Part shown: one piece after another, positions 18,401 through 25,382 of the stretch
How positions within the stretch are numbered: position 1 is the first letter of the stretch
Layout of the letters: every line of letters starts with the position of its first letter
The notes under the pieces: generated by a model
Told to the model about the DNA's origin: nothing
Database searches by the model: none
Seen by the model: the letters and a program-made list of their open reading frames with translations, nothing else
Translations under genes and position numbers: made by a program
Origin: Oscillospiraceae bacterium
Lineage (GTDB): Bacteria > Bacillota_A > Clostridia > Saccharofermentanales > Saccharofermentanaceae
DNA length: 35,551 bases
Assembly (NCBI GenBank): GCA_902791885.1
Contig: CADAXO010000002.1
Coordinates: 1-35,551, forward strand
Direction of reading: 5' to 3'

Positions 18401-19186
18401 AATGCATTGAATGATTACTTTATTACTTTGGATCCTGACACATATCAGCGATTCGATCCTTCCGGTGACGGCATGTACATCTACTATAAGATGATGGAAA
18501 GAAATAACGTTACCGTGGGTCAGGAGATCACGCTGTTTGATAACGGAATGAATCCTTATCCTGTTACAGTAGCAGGTGTCCATGAAGTTCATATCGGATA
18601 CTATTCGGTTATGTCGGAGGAAGTATATCTTCAGACATTCGGAAGCAACCCCGTACACAATGCTTTCCTTGTGAACTTCAACGGAGCCGATGCCGCTGCT
18701 CTTAACGAGAGATTATCCGATGTTAACGGACTTACCAATATCTACATGTCTTCAGACAGATATAAGGAAGTTAAGGGCCTTGCTGCCGTGCTTGTTTATG
18801 TATCGATAATCCTTATCTTTATTGCCGCTCTAATGGCGCTGTTCATCATATTGAACCTCGTCAACATATTCATCATGCAGAAGAACAAGGAACTTACATT
18901 GATGAGAATCAACGGTTTCTCGTTGGGGCAGACAAAACGTTATGTTCTTACCGACATTGTCGTATGTACGGTCGTGGGCGTAATAGTTGGTGTTGTTCTC
19001 GGTCTTATCCTTGCATACCGCGTTATCGTGCTTACCGAGGGTGCGGGACTTCACTTCGTTAAGGACGTACAGCCCGGTGCCTTGGTTCTGTCTATAGGAC
19101 TTACTCTGCTTTATGTATTCCTCGTTACGTTCTGGGCTATGAGAAGGATCAAGGATCTCAAGCTTTCAGACCTGCTTCAGACCTGA
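15428..19186 (+). CDS. Giant FtsX-like permease with two coiled-coil arms
   Basis: A 1252-aa membrane protein. An N-terminal helix (about 17-37) is followed by a MacB-like extracytoplasmic domain (about 40-245). Residues about 250-420 form a long alanine/leucine heptad coil, about 421-545 a globular tip, and about 549-695 a second coil whose heptads carry Tyr (YNAGLAEYNAGLEEY style). Helices at about 730-750, 775-800 and 823-847 form the first FtsX unit. After another helix (about 897-917) comes a second ectodomain (about 920-1115), then the closing FtsX unit (about 1120-1240). The coils probably fold back as an antiparallel hairpin outside the cell. FtsX-type permeases normally need an ABC ATPase; none is adjacent. 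Gene lies 22 bases after gltS. Confidence 0.88.
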   Translation: MKSTQVKDAIRTIKRYVVSYISIITIAMLAVTAYLGIKFTSVGVANNATEFFDSTNFRDVEIMSTLLITPEDIDLLRSYDGVTDVEGAYRTDGKLFSGNTSTDVVVVSLTERINTCQIVEGRLPQAENECVIEVPISEDMGYKIGDTIEVLNAKRGTPDYLLRTEYVITGLVFHPDHSCWPLMTPGPRYIVVLPEVFDQESLDGCFMSAELTLDGVDGLGRYDESYLEITRDMVDRLNEIAPEREARRYDDIYNRYQEQIDAAQARLDEAYSELTAARAELDANWAEYNDGLAQYEDGQEQLAQAEQDLANAALTLQNGRTRLDEASAQLADAQAQLEAGWATLAPIRAQLDAAAAELAEGNERLEAAAAQLAAGQAELTAAEIRISAGAAQLQAAQTQLTTARSQLESGYTQLEDAKANVRSQMYTAVAGLLGTDFADRIPWASSDYDVNVDDPSVSAGSMGIIDGVSINISVSAEDYIARALAAAGTEDELADLYEAVTGTELHPSAGESVYDALADLIITEFPDVTSKYDEFSTSANTWDSGHTEYIDGVSQYNASLVDYNNGVAEYNAGRAAYEAGLAEYNAGLEEYNKRYAEYQDGEAQYAVGYRQYQAGLAEYEANRAEYEAGEEEYQNGLNAYNAGLAEYQEKSEELAEARTQLDEAYEQLTAGEAEYEDGLAQYNDGLEELNSAIQRQRRINDCHWIVINVEGSAGYMYINSAVSNNRSLGGTFAFVFVIVAALVIYATVGKIIEDHRTIVGTTKALGLTNGEVLIKYTIFGLSATIIGVFLGVAAGYFGIESLILYITGRYYVFGAGHRSLDVTLTLIVFAGAVILAWLAVWLACGHLLKSTALALISENVPGFNPELRRKRKAKRGVKDGALYPRLILFNMLTDWKRVIVTIASIAGCCTLLVAGLSMNFAVNKSINNEFDNIEIFDEKIQYDPDVSETAGEDIESILAEAGVSYIPITDVNQMYKVGGKLNTTELFCCDVNALNDYFITLDPDTYQRFDPSGDGMYIYYKMMERNNVTVGQEITLFDNGMNPYPVTVAGVHEVHIGYYSVMSEEVYLQTFGSNPVHNAFLVNFNGADAAALNERLSDVNGLTNIYMSSDRYKEVKGLAAVLVYVSIILIFIAALMALFIILNLVNIFIMQKNKELTLMRINGFSLGQTKRYVLTDIVVCTVVGVIVGVVLGLILAYRVIVLTEGAGLHFVKDVQPGALVLSIGLTLLYVFLVTFWAMRRIKDLKLSDLLQT

Positions 19187-19234
19187 TAAGCTTCCCTCGA
19201 TTTGGGGCAAATCTCAGGCAACTTATAAAATAGT

Positions 19235-19262
19235 TTGACTATCAAAACAAATTTGTTATACT
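19235..19262 (+). promoter_or_regulatory. Promoter of the large membrane-protein gene
   Basis: TTGACT (19235-19240), a 16-base spacer and TATACT (19257-19262), each a 5/6 match, with TG one base ahead of the -10 (extended -10). Transcription would start near 19269, about 40 bases before the ATG, with ribosome site AGGAGG at about 19296-19301. Confidence 0.75.
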
Positions 19263-19308
19263 GCAGATATCAACATATTTTTACCCTCAGGGATAGGAGG
19301 TAAGTTAT

Positions 19309-21912
19309 ATGTCGGGTTTGGTAATTATTTTATTCTTATATGGTATCGGAATTACCATAGCGCTTATCGTCGCGAACAACACCAGGGATAAATACATCAG
19401 GAAGTATATGGACCTCGAGAAGAGGTATCAGCAGCTTCAAAAGTATTATCAGAATACTGCTGCTGTTCCGCCTCAGGCTCCTGCTGAAGCTCCTCTGGCT
19501 GCTCCTGTGCCTGCACCGGTTCCTTCAACGGCTCCGGTTGCTGCACCTGCAGCAGCACCTGTTCCTGCACCGGCAGCCCGCCGTCAGTCAGCAAATCAGG
19601 TGCAGCTTCCGACATACACTAAGGCAGGTAATGAACCCCGTAAGAACGGTCTCGGTGCAGTAGGCGTATCATTTGCCGTAGGTGTTCTTCTTATGGTCAT
19701 TGCAGCTGCAGTATTCATCTCAGCCACATGGCAGACGATGCCCGCAGGTATCAAGTGCGTGATCCTTGCAGCTGTTGTCGCTGTAGTCTACGGTTTCAGT
19801 TTCTTCTGCAGGAAAAAATTAAAGCTTGAGAAGACCTCGTCGGTTCTTTATATGCTCGGAAGTCTTATAACGCCTCTGGCTATTACAGTAGGGTTCCTCG
19901 CATTCGAATCAAAAGAGACCGTCTTAATGCTCGGCTGCTGTGCTTTGTCGCTCGGTGTCGCAGGTTTCATCGGATATAAGATATTCGGCTCGAAGCTTCA
20001 GGTGGCGGTAAGTTACATAGGCTTTGTATGGGTAGATATCTTCATTTGTATGAAGGCATTGGGAAACTACGAGGGATTCGTTGTAGGTCTTTGCTCCGCA
20101 GCCTTGATCTCCGGGATCATCTACTATGTTCAGCCGAAACTTAAGTTTTTCAATCTGTTTGCCGAGTATACCGCATACGCTGCAGCCCTTGCTTTCTTTA
20201 TGACAGGCGGACTCGGTAAGGATCGTATGTGGTGTGCTATAACGGCTCAGGTTCTGTTCTGGGTATCGTATCTGCTTCTTAACAGAAAAAGACCTGTTAT
20301 CAAGTACTTCTCTGCTGCCATTCCCGTTTATGCGGTATTCATGGCACTTGCGAAAAGATATGTGGATTCGGACACCGGATTCGGAATAATCTGCATCGTA
20401 AGTGCAGTTGTGCTTTTCGCTGTGTACAAGATGATCAAGCAGGAAAACCCGGGTTCAAACATGATCATAAGCATAGGTTTGTCAGGAGCCTGCCTTGCAC
20501 TTTATATCTCTAATCTGTTGGATGGTGAAGTTCATAATGCACTTCACTACATCAGCCTTATCCTGCCGGTGGCGATCTTCCTCTATGTGCTTATTGCTTG
20601 TAAGACAAAGTGGGAGAGAGCAATGTATACTTACTTCCAGTTCCTCTCAGTGGCGATCCTTGCCGAAGATCTATTTGACGGTTACATTCCGTTCTATATC
20701 TTCCTCGGAGTTGCTGTTGTATCTTTCTTCATCGCATTTAAGTTCAGGTTTATTCACCTTCCTATAGCTTCCGCAGTTGCTTCGATAGTTATCTATTTCG
20801 TTCACTCGGAGAAGCTTTGGGAAAATGATATTCACATAATCATATTCGCGGCAGTCTCGGCACTTCTTTACGGCGGTATCGTCTTAGTAAGAAGAAAGTT
20901 CGATCTTGCCAAAACCGCTGAAGCCAAGCCCGCTTGGATCGCTGTAAGATTCTCGTCGCTTGCAATGCTGATCATCAGCAATGTGATGCTCATGAGTAAG
21001 GGTATCAGTGCAGTCAACGCATCTTTTATAGCTCTGTTGATTATAGACATCGCGTTGTTTGCAATAACTTTGCTTGATGAAGACAATTACTTCGGAGCTC
21101 TTCCGGCAGCAACATTCATGATCGCAGTTGTCAGCACTCTTATCAGAAATGGAGTCGACAGGATGGCGGTAGGAGCGATCTTCGTAGTTGCATTCGTTAT
21201 CATCGGCCGTCTTCTGGTATGTGAGCGCATCATCAGCAAGAAACGCATCGACTGGCTTACTTTCCTTGCAGGAATCGCATGCTTCATACCGCTTGAAAAG
21301 CCCTATATGTCGACCTTCCTTATGTCACTATATGCAATGACATTCCTGGGAAGATTCTCCGATGCGGACTCTGTCGAGGAGAAGGTGAAGTCGAACTTCC
21401 GCGTGGTATTGTCAGTTGCCGTGGGACTTCTCTTCATAAGTTTCGCGATAGCCGACATCGACTATACGAGCACGATGGACTTCGAGATAAGACTGCTGTT
21501 AATACTCGCGGCAGCGTTTATCATAAGATTCGTTATCAATGCAGCTCCCTGCACACGCTGGATCTGGTTCTCGACTGTGGCATTCTGTATCGAGCTTGAA
21601 GCCTGCCGTGCCATGGCAGACGGAAAGCTTCTGCCGCTGACGTTCGTATCTGTATGCGTATGCGGAATCTTCATCTACTCATTCATCGCCAAGAGAAGAA
21701 GCTGGTTCATCCTCGCGATCTCGAATATCGCCATCATCGGTGTCATGTTCGCCGTAACATTCTGGGAGAGCAAGCTGTGGTGGATGTATCTGCTCGTATT
21801 GGGCGGCATCCTGATAGGTACTGCATCTCTTAACGAGTACAAGCGCCGCCGTGCCATCGAGAGCGGACTTGAGGATAAGAAGATCAGGCTTTTCGACTCG
21901 TGGACGTGGTGA
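19309..21912 (+). CDS. Large polytopic membrane protein with Pro/Ala linker
   Basis: An 867-aa protein. One N-terminal helix (about 3-22) is followed by a basic/coiled segment and a proline/alanine-rich linker of about 45 residues (about 55-100). The rest is about two dozen closely packed hydrophobic helices with short charged loops and ends in RLFDSWTW. The first helices after the linker (VGVLLMVIAAAVFISATWQTM, then SSVLYMLGSL) resemble SCO7613/DUF2157-type membrane proteins, judged from memory. No transport or catalytic motif is visible. Strong ribosome site AGGAGG and a good promoter precede it. A separate promoter follows before the next gene, so it may be monocistronic. Confidence 0.75.
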   Translation: MSGLVIILFLYGIGITIALIVANNTRDKYIRKYMDLEKRYQQLQKYYQNTAAVPPQAPAEAPLAAPVPAPVPSTAPVAAPAAAPVPAPAARRQSANQVQLPTYTKAGNEPRKNGLGAVGVSFAVGVLLMVIAAAVFISATWQTMPAGIKCVILAAVVAVVYGFSFFCRKKLKLEKTSSVLYMLGSLITPLAITVGFLAFESKETVLMLGCCALSLGVAGFIGYKIFGSKLQVAVSYIGFVWVDIFICMKALGNYEGFVVGLCSAALISGIIYYVQPKLKFFNLFAEYTAYAAALAFFMTGGLGKDRMWCAITAQVLFWVSYLLLNRKRPVIKYFSAAIPVYAVFMALAKRYVDSDTGFGIICIVSAVVLFAVYKMIKQENPGSNMIISIGLSGACLALYISNLLDGEVHNALHYISLILPVAIFLYVLIACKTKWERAMYTYFQFLSVAILAEDLFDGYIPFYIFLGVAVVSFFIAFKFRFIHLPIASAVASIVIYFVHSEKLWENDIHIIIFAAVSALLYGGIVLVRRKFDLAKTAEAKPAWIAVRFSSLAMLIISNVMLMSKGISAVNASFIALLIIDIALFAITLLDEDNYFGALPAATFMIAVVSTLIRNGVDRMAVGAIFVVAFVIIGRLLVCERIISKKRIDWLTFLAGIACFIPLEKPYMSTFLMSLYAMTFLGRFSDADSVEEKVKSNFRVVLSVAVGLLFISFAIADIDYTSTMDFEIRLLLILAAAFIIRFVINAAPCTRWIWFSTVAFCIELEACRAMADGKLLPLTFVSVCVCGIFIYSFIAKRRSWFILAISNIAIIGVMFAVTFWESKLWWMYLLVLGGILIGTASLNEYKRRRAIESGLEDKKIRLFDSWTW

Positions 21913-21933
21913 CGCCGGGGCTCATAGAGGTCG

Positions 21934-21959
21934 TGTTACGGCAGTAACAATGTTACAAT
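21934..21959 (+). promoter_or_regulatory. Possible promoter with small inverted repeat
   Basis: TGTTAC-GGCA-GTAACA (21934-21949) is a 6-bp inverted repeat followed at 21954-21959 by TACAAT, a 5/6 -10 match. The repeat covers where a -35 would lie; no good -35 sequence is seen, so it may be an operator or an activator-dependent promoter for the operon 21990-25252. Confidence 0.4.
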
Positions 21960-21989
21960 TACAGTAGTTTCAGGCATATGGGGGATCAT

Positions 21990-22361
21990 ATGGAAAATCA
22001 GAATTATATGCAGCCTGCTCCGCCGCAGGCGCCTTCAGGCAACGGGGGTACTATCCTTTGTGTCATATCGATGATACTTTATTTCGGAGTTCCCTTGTTC
22101 ACGGGAATTATAACAGGCATATTCTCTACAGGTGACATCTCGAATACTTACGAAACGCTTTACGCTATTCTTTCTCTGTTTTCCGGAGCCTCGTGGATCG
22201 CTGCGTGGGTGCTTGTTATCGTTGCCAGAGTTAAGTACAAGAATACTTTCAGTCTCGTGCTTCTGATCATTTATCTCGTATTACTGGCGCTCTTGATAAT
22301 AGGTACGATTATTTTGATCGTTGCCTGCGCTTCATGGCTCAGCAGCTGCCAGATCGACTGA
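21990..22361 (+). CDS. Small four-helix membrane protein, unknown function
   Basis: A 123-aa protein starting at the second of two in-frame ATGs; the first (21978) overlaps GGGGGA, which is best placed as ribosome site for the second. A Pro/Gln-rich cytosolic tail (MQPAPPQAPSGNGG) precedes about four hydrophobic helices. I do not recognise the family; similar tail-plus-helix proteins (DUF4190-like in layout) are common in Clostridia. It leads the operon with the Lgt-like and AmmeMemoRadiSam genes; its stop TGA is one base before the GTG chosen for the next gene. Confidence 0.65.
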   Translation: MENQNYMQPAPPQAPSGNGGTILCVISMILYFGVPLFTGIITGIFSTGDISNTYETLYAILSLFSGASWIAAWVLVIVARVKYKNTFSLVLLIIYLVLLALLIIGTIILIVACASWLSSCQID

Positions 22362-22362
22362 T

Positions 22363-23055
22363 GTGTATATTCCTGAGCTGACATACACATTCTATGCACC
22401 CATTGTATTAGTCTCGATTCTTATCGGCTTAGCTGTGGCGTGTTATCTGATGCGGCTTTCCGGGGCATCGAAACAGACTGTAATGTACACGGCTTTACTG
22501 ACGTTTGTCATGATAATTGCCGTTGCATTCATGACCTCTGTGGTGCTTTCCGGGAATATCCGCAAGGCGGGATTTGCAGCTGCAGGCGGGGCTTTGGGAC
22601 TTGCATCGGGTGTTGTTATCTCAGCACTGATACACCGGGATCATACGGCGGAATCCGTTGCTTCATGGATCGTCGCGGCGCCTTTGATGTACGGGCTGTC
22701 CAAGATCGCATGTCACATCGCAGGCTGCTGCAACGGCATACCTTATGACGGTGCTCTTTGTGTCCGCTACGGCGCGAAAAGCGGGGCGGCATATTTCCCC
22801 GTTCAGCTTCTCGAGACAGTTGTTTTTCTTCTGATATTTGCCGCGGGATTATTTATGTATCTTAAGACTTCCCGTAAGCTTCGTGTTGCATGTATAGTAA
22901 TAACAGTGTCCTGCATAGCAAAGGTCCTTCTCGAGTTTCTCAGGGAGTCTCACATGGGGAAGGCAATATCAGGCTATCAGATACTTGTTATGGTAATTAC
23001 AGCAGTCTTCCTGATAGTGTTTGTCAGGATGGATAAAGGAAGAAGTGAGGCTTAA
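22363..23055 (+). CDS. Prolipoprotein diacylglyceryl transferase-like membrane protein
   Basis: A 230-aa membrane protein with about seven helices. The stretch SKIACHIAGCCNGIPYDG followed by FPVQLLETVVFLLIF matches the GRxGCFxAGCCxG and QLYE pattern of Lgt-like proteins, which move diacylglycerol from phosphatidylglycerol to lipobox cysteines. The signature Arg of Lgt is Lys here, and no clear HGG box is seen upstream (GGALGLASG stands there), so catalytic identity is doubtful. GTG at 22363, right after the preceding stop, is the preferred start; an in-frame TTG at 22321 would overlap the upstream gene. Four bases separate its stop from the Memo-like gene, suggesting a shared role. Confidence 0.65.
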   Translation: MYIPELTYTFYAPIVLVSILIGLAVACYLMRLSGASKQTVMYTALLTFVMIIAVAFMTSVVLSGNIRKAGFAAAGGALGLASGVVISALIHRDHTAESVASWIVAAPLMYGLSKIACHIAGCCNGIPYDGALCVRYGAKSGAAYFPVQLLETVVFLLIFAAGLFMYLKTSRKLRVACIVITVSCIAKVLLEFLRESHMGKAISGYQILVMVITAVFLIVFVRMDKGRSEA

Positions 23056-23059
23056 CAGT

Positions 23060-23863
23060 ATGGGTATTACCGCAGCTTACATGGTTCCTCATCCGCCGCT
23101 TATAGTTCCTGCTGTCGGCAGGGGCGGGGAGAAGAAGGTTATAAAGACCATAGAATCTTATGACCGTGTCGGGCGTGAGATCGCGAAGATCGCACCTGAG
23201 ACGATAGTTATCTTAAGCCCTCATTCCGTTATGTATTCAGATTATTTCCATATCTCACCGGGGGATTCGGCGGAAGGTGACTTCGGAAGATTCGGTGCAC
23301 CTGAGGTCAGATTTGACGAGACCTACGATACGGAATTTGTCGGCAAACTTGAAAGTTATCTTAAGGCGGACGGATTCCCTGGAGGCATAAGGGGACAGCT
23401 TGATAAGGCGCTTGATCACGGAACGATGGTCCCTTTGTATTTCATCAGAAAGTTTTATAAAGGCGGAAAGATAATAAGGATCGGACTCTCTGGACTGTCC
23501 TTACAAGATCACTATAAATTCGGAACTTATATAAAGAAAGCTGCAGATGAACTTTCACGTAATACGGTAATTGTCGCAAGCGGCGATCTGTCGCACAAGC
23601 TTCAGGAATACGGACCTTACGGCTTTGATCCCGCGGGTCCCGTATACGATAAGATGATAATGGATGTGGCTTCCAAAGCAGACTTCAAGGCTATGCTTGA
23701 GTTCGACGAAGAACTTCTCGACAATGCGGCTGAATGCGGCCACAGATCGTTCGTCATAATGGGCGGAACGCTCGACGGATGCAAAGTTAAGGCAGAAGTG
23801 CTCTCGCATGAGGACGTGACGGGAGTCGGGTACGGAATATGTATTTTCGAGAAGGAGGATTAG
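23060..23863 (+). CDS. Memo / class III extradiol dioxygenase-like protein (AmmeMemoRadiSam)
   Basis: A 267-aa cytosolic protein of the LigB/Memo fold. Metal-site candidates are H11 in VPHPPL, H55 in ILSPHS and H120 in LDHGTMVPL; VASGDLSH and ECGHRSF are the later conserved boxes. The start is ATG 23060 after GTGAGG; a GTG at 23021 in the same frame would overlap the Lgt-like gene by 35 bases. In many Clostridia, as I recall, this domain is fused to AMMECR1; here the two are separate genes one base apart. The reaction is unknown; the related human MEMO1 binds metal. Confidence 0.85.
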   Translation: MGITAAYMVPHPPLIVPAVGRGGEKKVIKTIESYDRVGREIAKIAPETIVILSPHSVMYSDYFHISPGDSAEGDFGRFGAPEVRFDETYDTEFVGKLESYLKADGFPGGIRGQLDKALDHGTMVPLYFIRKFYKGGKIIRIGLSGLSLQDHYKFGTYIKKAADELSRNTVIVASGDLSHKLQEYGPYGFDPAGPVYDKMIMDVASKADFKAMLEFDEELLDNAAECGHRSFVIMGGTLDGCKVKAEVLSHEDVTGVGYGICIFEKED

Positions 23864-23864
23864 A

Positions 23865-24404
23865 ATGGAAACTTCAGCTTATGTTAAGCTTGCGCGTGCA
23901 ACGATAGATAAGTATGTAACAACAGCGAAAAGGCTCCGCCTCCCGGATGACCTTCCTGCCGGATTAAAGGAGGAACTTCCGCCGGATGCTTTCTCGGACA
24001 GGGCAGGGACATTCGTTTCCGTGCATGAGAAAGGCATGCTTAGAGGGTGTATCGGAACCATAGGGCCAATCGAGTCTTCCATAGCAGAAGAGATAGTAAG
24101 CAATGCGATAAGCGCAGTGTCCAGAGACCCGAGGTTTCCTCCCGTGCGTGAAAATGAACTTAAAGATCTCGAGATAAGCGTGGATGTATTGGGAAAGCCC
24201 GAGTATATCGACGGACCGGAACAACTTGATGTAAAGCGCTACGGTGTGATCGTATCGTGCGGCGGTAGAAGAGGACTTCTCCTTCCTGACCTCGAGGGCG
24301 TGGATGATGTGGATTACCAGATAGATATCGCAATGCGTAAAGGCGGTATCGAGCCATATGAAGACTACAAGCTTCAAAGGTTCGAAGTCATAAGGTACAC
24401 ATAA
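23865..24404 (+). CDS. AMMECR1-domain protein (AmmeMemoRadiSam)
   Basis: A 179-aa protein of the AMMECR1 fold. The hallmark motif LRGCIG is present at residues 59-64, inside FVSVHEKGMLRGCIGTIGP, and the later conserved GRRGLLLPDLEGVDD is also there. Ribosome site AAGGAGG precedes the ATG, and the gene starts one base after the Memo-like stop. The stop shares its last A with the ATG of the radical SAM gene, so all three are coupled. The family has no proven enzymatic activity; co-occurrence with Memo and radical SAM proteins points to a shared modification pathway. Confidence 0.9.
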   Translation: METSAYVKLARATIDKYVTTAKRLRLPDDLPAGLKEELPPDAFSDRAGTFVSVHEKGMLRGCIGTIGPIESSIAEEIVSNAISAVSRDPRFPPVRENELKDLEISVDVLGKPEYIDGPEQLDVKRYGVIVSCGGRRGLLLPDLEGVDDVDYQIDIAMRKGGIEPYEDYKLQRFEVIRYT

Positions 24405-25252
24405 TGGCAAAGTGCGGCGTCTGCTTCAGGCATTGTGAGATTAAAGAAGGCACTTCAGGTTTGTGCGGTGCGAGGATCTGCAGGTGCGGCGAGGTTGTCC
24501 CCGGAAACTACGGCAGGATCACATCTGTCGCCTTGGATCCCATTGAGAAGAAACCGCTGTCACGCTTTTGCCCCGGGTCGATGATACTGTCGGTCGGAAG
24601 CTACGGCTGCAACCTACTGTGTCCTTTCTGCCAAAACTTCGAGATATCAAGATCCTGCGGTGATGAGTTCACCCGTTCCATGACTCCCGAAGAGATCGCG
24701 GGGCTCGCGCTTAAGTATAAAAACCGGGGTAATATCGGTGTTGCTTATACCTATAACGAGCCGCTGATCGGTTACGAGTTCGTACGTGATACGGCGAAGA
24801 TTGTTAAAGAACTCGGGATGAAGAATGTGATGGTCACAAACGGCACAGCCGAACTTTCCGTCGCCGAGGAGATCCTGCCGTTCATTGATGCTATGAATAT
24901 TGATATTAAATGTTTCTCTTCTGATACATATAAGAATGTCTTAGGCGGCGATCTTGAGATGACCAAGGAATTCATAGAAAGAGCCGCGAAGTCCTGTCAT
25001 GTCGAGCTTACTTGCCTTATAGTGCCCGGCATGAATGACAGCGAAGAAGAGCTGCGTGAACTTACCCGTTGGATCGCAGGACTTAAGGATGGTGACGGAA
25101 ATACCATAGGTGCCGGTATCCCGCTTCATATATCGAGATTCTTCCCAAGGTATAAGATGACAGACAGATCTCCGACTCCCGTATCGGTAATCTATGATCT
25201 TGCAGATATTGCCCGCCGGGATCTTAAGTATGTCTATACAGGAAACTGCTGA
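24404..25252 (+). CDS. AmmeMemoRadiSam-type radical SAM enzyme
   Basis: A 282-aa radical SAM protein. The iron-sulfur motif is CNLLCPFC (C69, C73, C76, the CX3CX2C form), followed by YTYNEPLIGYEFV and NIDIKCF, as in pyruvate-formate-lyase-activase-like enzymes. The N-terminus has a second cysteine cluster (C4, C7, C11, C21, C26, C28) that could hold another metal site. The substrate is unknown; partners are presumably the Memo-like and AMMECR1 proteins encoded just upstream with 1-base contacts. A weak hairpin follows the gene. Confidence 0.92.
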   Translation: MAKCGVCFRHCEIKEGTSGLCGARICRCGEVVPGNYGRITSVALDPIEKKPLSRFCPGSMILSVGSYGCNLLCPFCQNFEISRSCGDEFTRSMTPEEIAGLALKYKNRGNIGVAYTYNEPLIGYEFVRDTAKIVKELGMKNVMVTNGTAELSVAEEILPFIDAMNIDIKCFSSDTYKNVLGGDLEMTKEFIERAAKSCHVELTCLIVPGMNDSEEELRELTRWIAGLKDGDGNTIGAGIPLHISRFFPRYKMTDRSPTPVSVIYDLADIARRDLKYVYTGNC

Positions 25253-25298
25253 ACCCCAAAATCGACATAAGTGTTAACTATTTAAATTATTCTTTAAT

Positions 25299-25329
25299 AA
25301 ACGGCTCCGAAGCGAATACGGGGCCGTTT
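25299..25329 (+). terminator. Probable weak terminator after the radical SAM gene
   Basis: A 10-bp stem with one G-U pair (AAACGGCTCC, 25299-25308, with 25320-25329) and an 11-base loop. The following bases ACTGTG are not a T-run, so efficiency is doubtful. Confidence 0.45.
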
Positions 25330-25333
25330 ACTG

Positions 25334-25342
25334 TGTGATAAT
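25334..25342 (+). promoter_or_regulatory. Possible extended -10 promoter of the phosphatase gene
   Basis: TGTGATAAT (hexamer GATAAT at 25337-25342) fits an extended -10. No clear -35. Transcription would start near 25349, with AAGGAAG as ribosome site before the ATG at 25383. Confidence 0.4.
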
Positions 25343-25382
25343 CAGAATATCTGATGATGCATAACGGAAAGGAAGACTGATT

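Noticed and set aside
23021..23059. Upstream GTG start for the Memo-like gene
   Set aside because: It would overlap the Lgt-like gene by 35 bases and adds 13 residues before the conserved MGITAAYMVPHPP; ATG 23060 fits better.
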